Positions 34,510-36,592 of a stretch of 36,592 nucleotides of DNA are shown here, one piece after another. The notes beneath the pieces are model-generated. The model ran no database searches, was not told the origin of the DNA, and saw only the letters and a program-made list of their open reading frames with translations. The position numbers were made by a program, and so were the translations under genes. Within the stretch, counting starts at the first letter, position 1; each line of letters begins with the position of its first letter. The DNA is from an uncultured Gammaproteobacteria bacterium (lineage in GTDB: Bacteria; Pseudomonadota; Gammaproteobacteria; Arenicellales; JAANXG01). Where the stretch lies: NCBI GenBank assembly GCA_945787105.1, contig CALZGZ010000351.1, positions 1 through 36,592 on the forward strand, read 5' to 3'.

Positions 34510-35880
34510 TCAGGCACCCTTCAAGGCCTTGGGATCGATGCCAAACGTCTTCAGCTTTCGGTATAGGTGAGTACGTTCCATGCCAGCGAATTGCGCCAAC
34601 TCGCTTACATTACCACCGACACGTTGCAGGTGATATTCTAAATAGGACTTTTCAAACCGCTCTCTCGCTTCACGCAGATTCATATCAAACACCGATGCGG
34701 TAAACTGCCTTACGGTACCAGTCGCAGCATCGCTCAATGCAGCCTCTACTTCATTCGCATCCACTTCCTCACCACGGTTCAGAATCAATACTCTTTGAAT
34801 GAGGTTCTTCAGCTCACGGACATTACCCGGCCAATGGTAGTTACGCAGAACATTCAATGCGGCAATCGAGAAGCGACGATATGGAAGCTGCTCCTTTTCT
34901 ACCATCCACCCGAGATAGAAATCGACCAGTTGCGGAACATCTTCCACATGGTCGCGTAACGGCGGAACATGTATCGGTACCACATTGAGACGGTAGTACA
35001 GATCTTCCCGGAAGCGGCCTTCGGACACCGCCTTTTCCAAATCCTGATTGGTCGCGGCAATGATACGGACATCGACATCAACGTACTGCTGTCCTCCGAC
35101 CCTCAAGAACCGACTTTCCTCCAAGGCGTTCAGTAACTTGGCTTGAGTGTCCAAGTCCAGGTCCCCAACTTCGTCCAAAAACAATGTGCCGCCCTTGGCC
35201 TGCTCGAACCGCCCCGGCGAGGCGATTCCATCCTCTTCGGTGCCAAACAACTGAACCAGGATGCTTTGGGTCGGAATCGCAGCCAGACTGACATGGACGA
35301 ATTCCGCCTCATGTCGAGGACTTTGATTGTGCAGGCTCCTGGCCACTACTTCCTTGCCGCTGCCGGCTTCACCGGTGATCAACACCCAGCTGTCGGTGCT
35401 CGCCACCCTCGCCATCTGTTGGCGCAGAGCTTGCAACACCTCGCTGTCGCCGACCAGGGTTGCAGCCGGCTCCAATTGGCCGCGCAATCGCAAATTTTCC
35501 TTGCGCAGACGGTCACTCTGCAGGGCCCGTTCGACGGTGACCAGCAGCTTGGCCGTGGAGAGCGGTTTCTCAAGAAAATCATATGCCCCATAGCGGATCG
35601 CCTCAACCGCGGTTTCCACATTACCGTGCCCCGAAATCATGATCACGGGGACATCCATATCGTTGACACTCGACCACTCCTTCAACAACGAAATGCCGTC
35701 GGTGCCAGGCATCCAGATGTCCAACAACACCAAGTCGGGATGGCGTTTTTGGTGCAACTGGCGTGCATCTTCGGCGCTGTCCGCGGTCAGTACCGCATAT
35801 TCTTCGTCCTCGAGTATGTCGCGAACTATCTCGCGAATATCAGGCTCATCATCAACAACTAAAATTGTTTGACCCGTCAC
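34510..35880 (-). CDS. ntrX: NtrX-type response regulator lacking the GAFTGA loop
   Basis: 456 residues starting at GTG 35880, overlapping ntrY by GTGA. The receiver domain has Asp54 in '[10 protein letters not shown]', Ser83 and Lys105. The AAA+ domain has Walker A 'GEAGSGKE' (170-177) and Walker B '[11 protein letters not shown]' (231-241). A Fis-type helix-turn-helix ends the protein ('[20 protein letters not shown]'). The segment that should hold GAFTGA reads '[18 protein letters not shown]' (211-228), so sigma-54 contact is not expected. In NtrX-type proteins this suggests activation or repression of sigma-70 promoters instead. The 48-base gap to trkA supports one transcript. Confidence 0.93.
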   Translation of the reverse strand: MTGQTILVVDDEPDIREIVRDILEDEEYAVLTADSAEDARQLHQKRHPDLVLLDIWMPGTDGISLLKEWSSVNDMDVPVIMISGHGNVETAVEAIRYGAYDFLEKPLSTAKLLVTVERALQSDRLRKENLRLRGQLEPAATLVGDSEVLQALRQQMARVASTDSWVLITGEAGSGKEVVARSLHNQSPRHEAEFVHVSLAAIPTQSILVQLFGTEEDGIASPGRFEQAKGGTLFLDEVGDLDLDTQAKLLNALEESRFLRVGGQQYVDVDVRIIAATNQDLEKAVSEGRFREDLYYRLNVVPIHVPPLRDHVEDVPQLVDFYLGWMVEKEQLPYRRFSIAALNVLRNYHWPGNVRELKNLIQRVLILNRGEEVDANEVEAALSDAATGTVRQFTASVFDMNLREARERFEKSYLEYHLQRVGGNVSELAQFAGMERTHLYRKLKTFGIDPKALKGA

Positions 35881-36592
35881 GCTATTTTCTCTTCAGCCCT
35901 GGCCCCGCGGTTGACCCTAAGATTGGGATCGGTGACATTATCGCGTCGCATTACTTGCGGTAGTTGTATAGTAACGCATGCGCCGCCATCCCCCCGATTC
36001 TCCACCCACAACGCCCCACCGTGCTCCTCCACGATACGCTTTACAATCGCCAGACCTAAACCGGTTCCCTTGTCTTTGGTGCTGACATAGGGTTCAAATA
36101 ATCGCTCCATGATGTCCTTGGGGACACCGGGTCCATTGTCTGCGATGGTGAGCCGAATATGAGTCCCATCTCTCTCGCGAACACTCAGGGTCGATATGCG
36201 AATTTCCGGACGTAATGTTTGGACGAGCGCATCTTTGGCGTTGATTAGAAGATTGTTCAGCACCTGCCGAAGCCGATCGCTGTCCGCCATTAATTCCGGA
36301 AGATCTTCGTCCAAATCGAATATCAACTTTATCGGACTGTTCGCACGCCGATGCAGCTCAGCTACATCCTGGACGAGCCGGTTCAAGCGAACCGGCTTCA
36401 GCTTCATCTGCACAGGCTGCGCATAGTTCGAGAAAGCGTTGACCATATTCTTCATGGATTCGACTTGTTGAGCGATGGTGCGCGTCGCTCGATCCAAGGT
36501 CTCATAATCTTCAGCTGACAACTTTTTTGAGTACTTTTGTCTTATGCGTTCCACCGACAACTGAATCGGCGTGAGTGGATTCTTGATCTCAT
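35877..36592 (-). CDS. ntrY: NtrY-type sensor histidine kinase, C-terminal part, truncated by window edge
   Basis: The frame stays open to the window end; the track's 36560 start is a TTG inside the protein. Beyond it the minus strand reads '[17 protein letters not shown]', the H-box, with the phospho-acceptor histidine codon (xAT) cut by the edge. The kinase core is complete: N box '[11 protein letters not shown]', G1 'DNGPGVP' and G2 '[18 protein letters not shown]'. The sensor, membrane and PAS/HAMP parts lie outside. It phosphorylates the NtrX encoded next, with which it overlaps by 4 bases. Confidence 0.93.
   Translation of the reverse strand, partial: EIKNPLTPIQLSVERIRQKYSKKLSAEDYETLDRATRTIAQQVESMKNMVNAFSNYAQPVQMKLKPVRLNRLVQDVAELHRRANSPIKLIFDLDEDLPELMADSDRLRQVLNNLLINAKDALVQTLRPEIRISTLSVRERDGTHIRLTIADNGPGVPKDIMERLFEPYVSTKDKGTGLGLAIVKRIVEEHGGALWVENRGDGGACVTIQLPQVMRRDNVTDPNLRVNRGARAEEKIA

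Noticed and set aside
35143-35862. 239-residue plus-strand ORF
   Set aside because: It is the antisense reading of ntrX, whose minus-strand protein has complete receiver and AAA+ motifs.

Overview
This window looks like a chromosomal core segment of a gammaproteobacterium of roughly 53-56% GC (my estimate by eye). The evidence is gene order. It has an AlgR-type LytTR regulator next to hemCDXY, as in pseudomonads and relatives. It also has ftsY-ftsE-ftsX-rpoH opposite an M16 peptidase pair with rsmD, coaD and a YfhL-type ferredoxin, and ntrY-ntrX-trkA-trkH. No rRNA, tRNA, CRISPR array, prophage or intact insertion sequence was seen. I cannot name the genus; an uncultured or sulfur-oxidiser-related lineage would fit but is not demonstrated.

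Layout. 1-7182: end of an algR-like gene, a secreted thioredoxin-fold protein in reverse, hemC-hemD-hemX-hemY (tetrapyrrole synthesis and its membrane accessory proteins), a convergent ferredoxin-reductase flavoprotein, and mutM. 7183-11289: a dynamin-like GTPase with its own AT-rich leader, then convergent ggt and a 2[4Fe-4S] ferredoxin. 11324-15117: coaD, rsmD and two M16 peptidases (one catalytic, one degenerate) on the minus strand. 15263-18811: ftsY, ftsE, ftsX and rpoH on the plus strand, with a perfect CIRCE operator between ftsX and rpoH. 19024-23796: a small WYL-domain gene, a repeat-rich gap, and a minus-strand run argD-argF-ABC ATPase-TPR protein preceded by a leader with a possible arginine attenuator. 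23937-24567: a urate-oxidase-N-type membrane protein and a 31-residue single-span membrane peptide missing from the ORF track. 25075-28060: argG, then a small membrane protein and two nucleotide-sugar-type transferases. 28104-36592: a class II aldolase, an RND/MMPL exporter, and the minus-strand set ntrY (partial), ntrX, trkA, trkH.

How it fits together. Arginine synthesis is represented twice (argDF and argG) on either side of the PuuD-like pair. Envelope and stress functions dominate elsewhere: cell division ABC (FtsEX), SRP receptor, heat-shock sigma factor, potassium uptake and a NtrYX two-component system.

The most notable non-coding signals are the CIRCE element in front of rpoH, which implies HrcA control of sigma-32; a family of MITE-like repeats (two clear copies, one decayed) with a nested 102-bp inverted-repeat element; and the argD leader. 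The NtrX protein lacks the GAFTGA loop needed to engage sigma-54.
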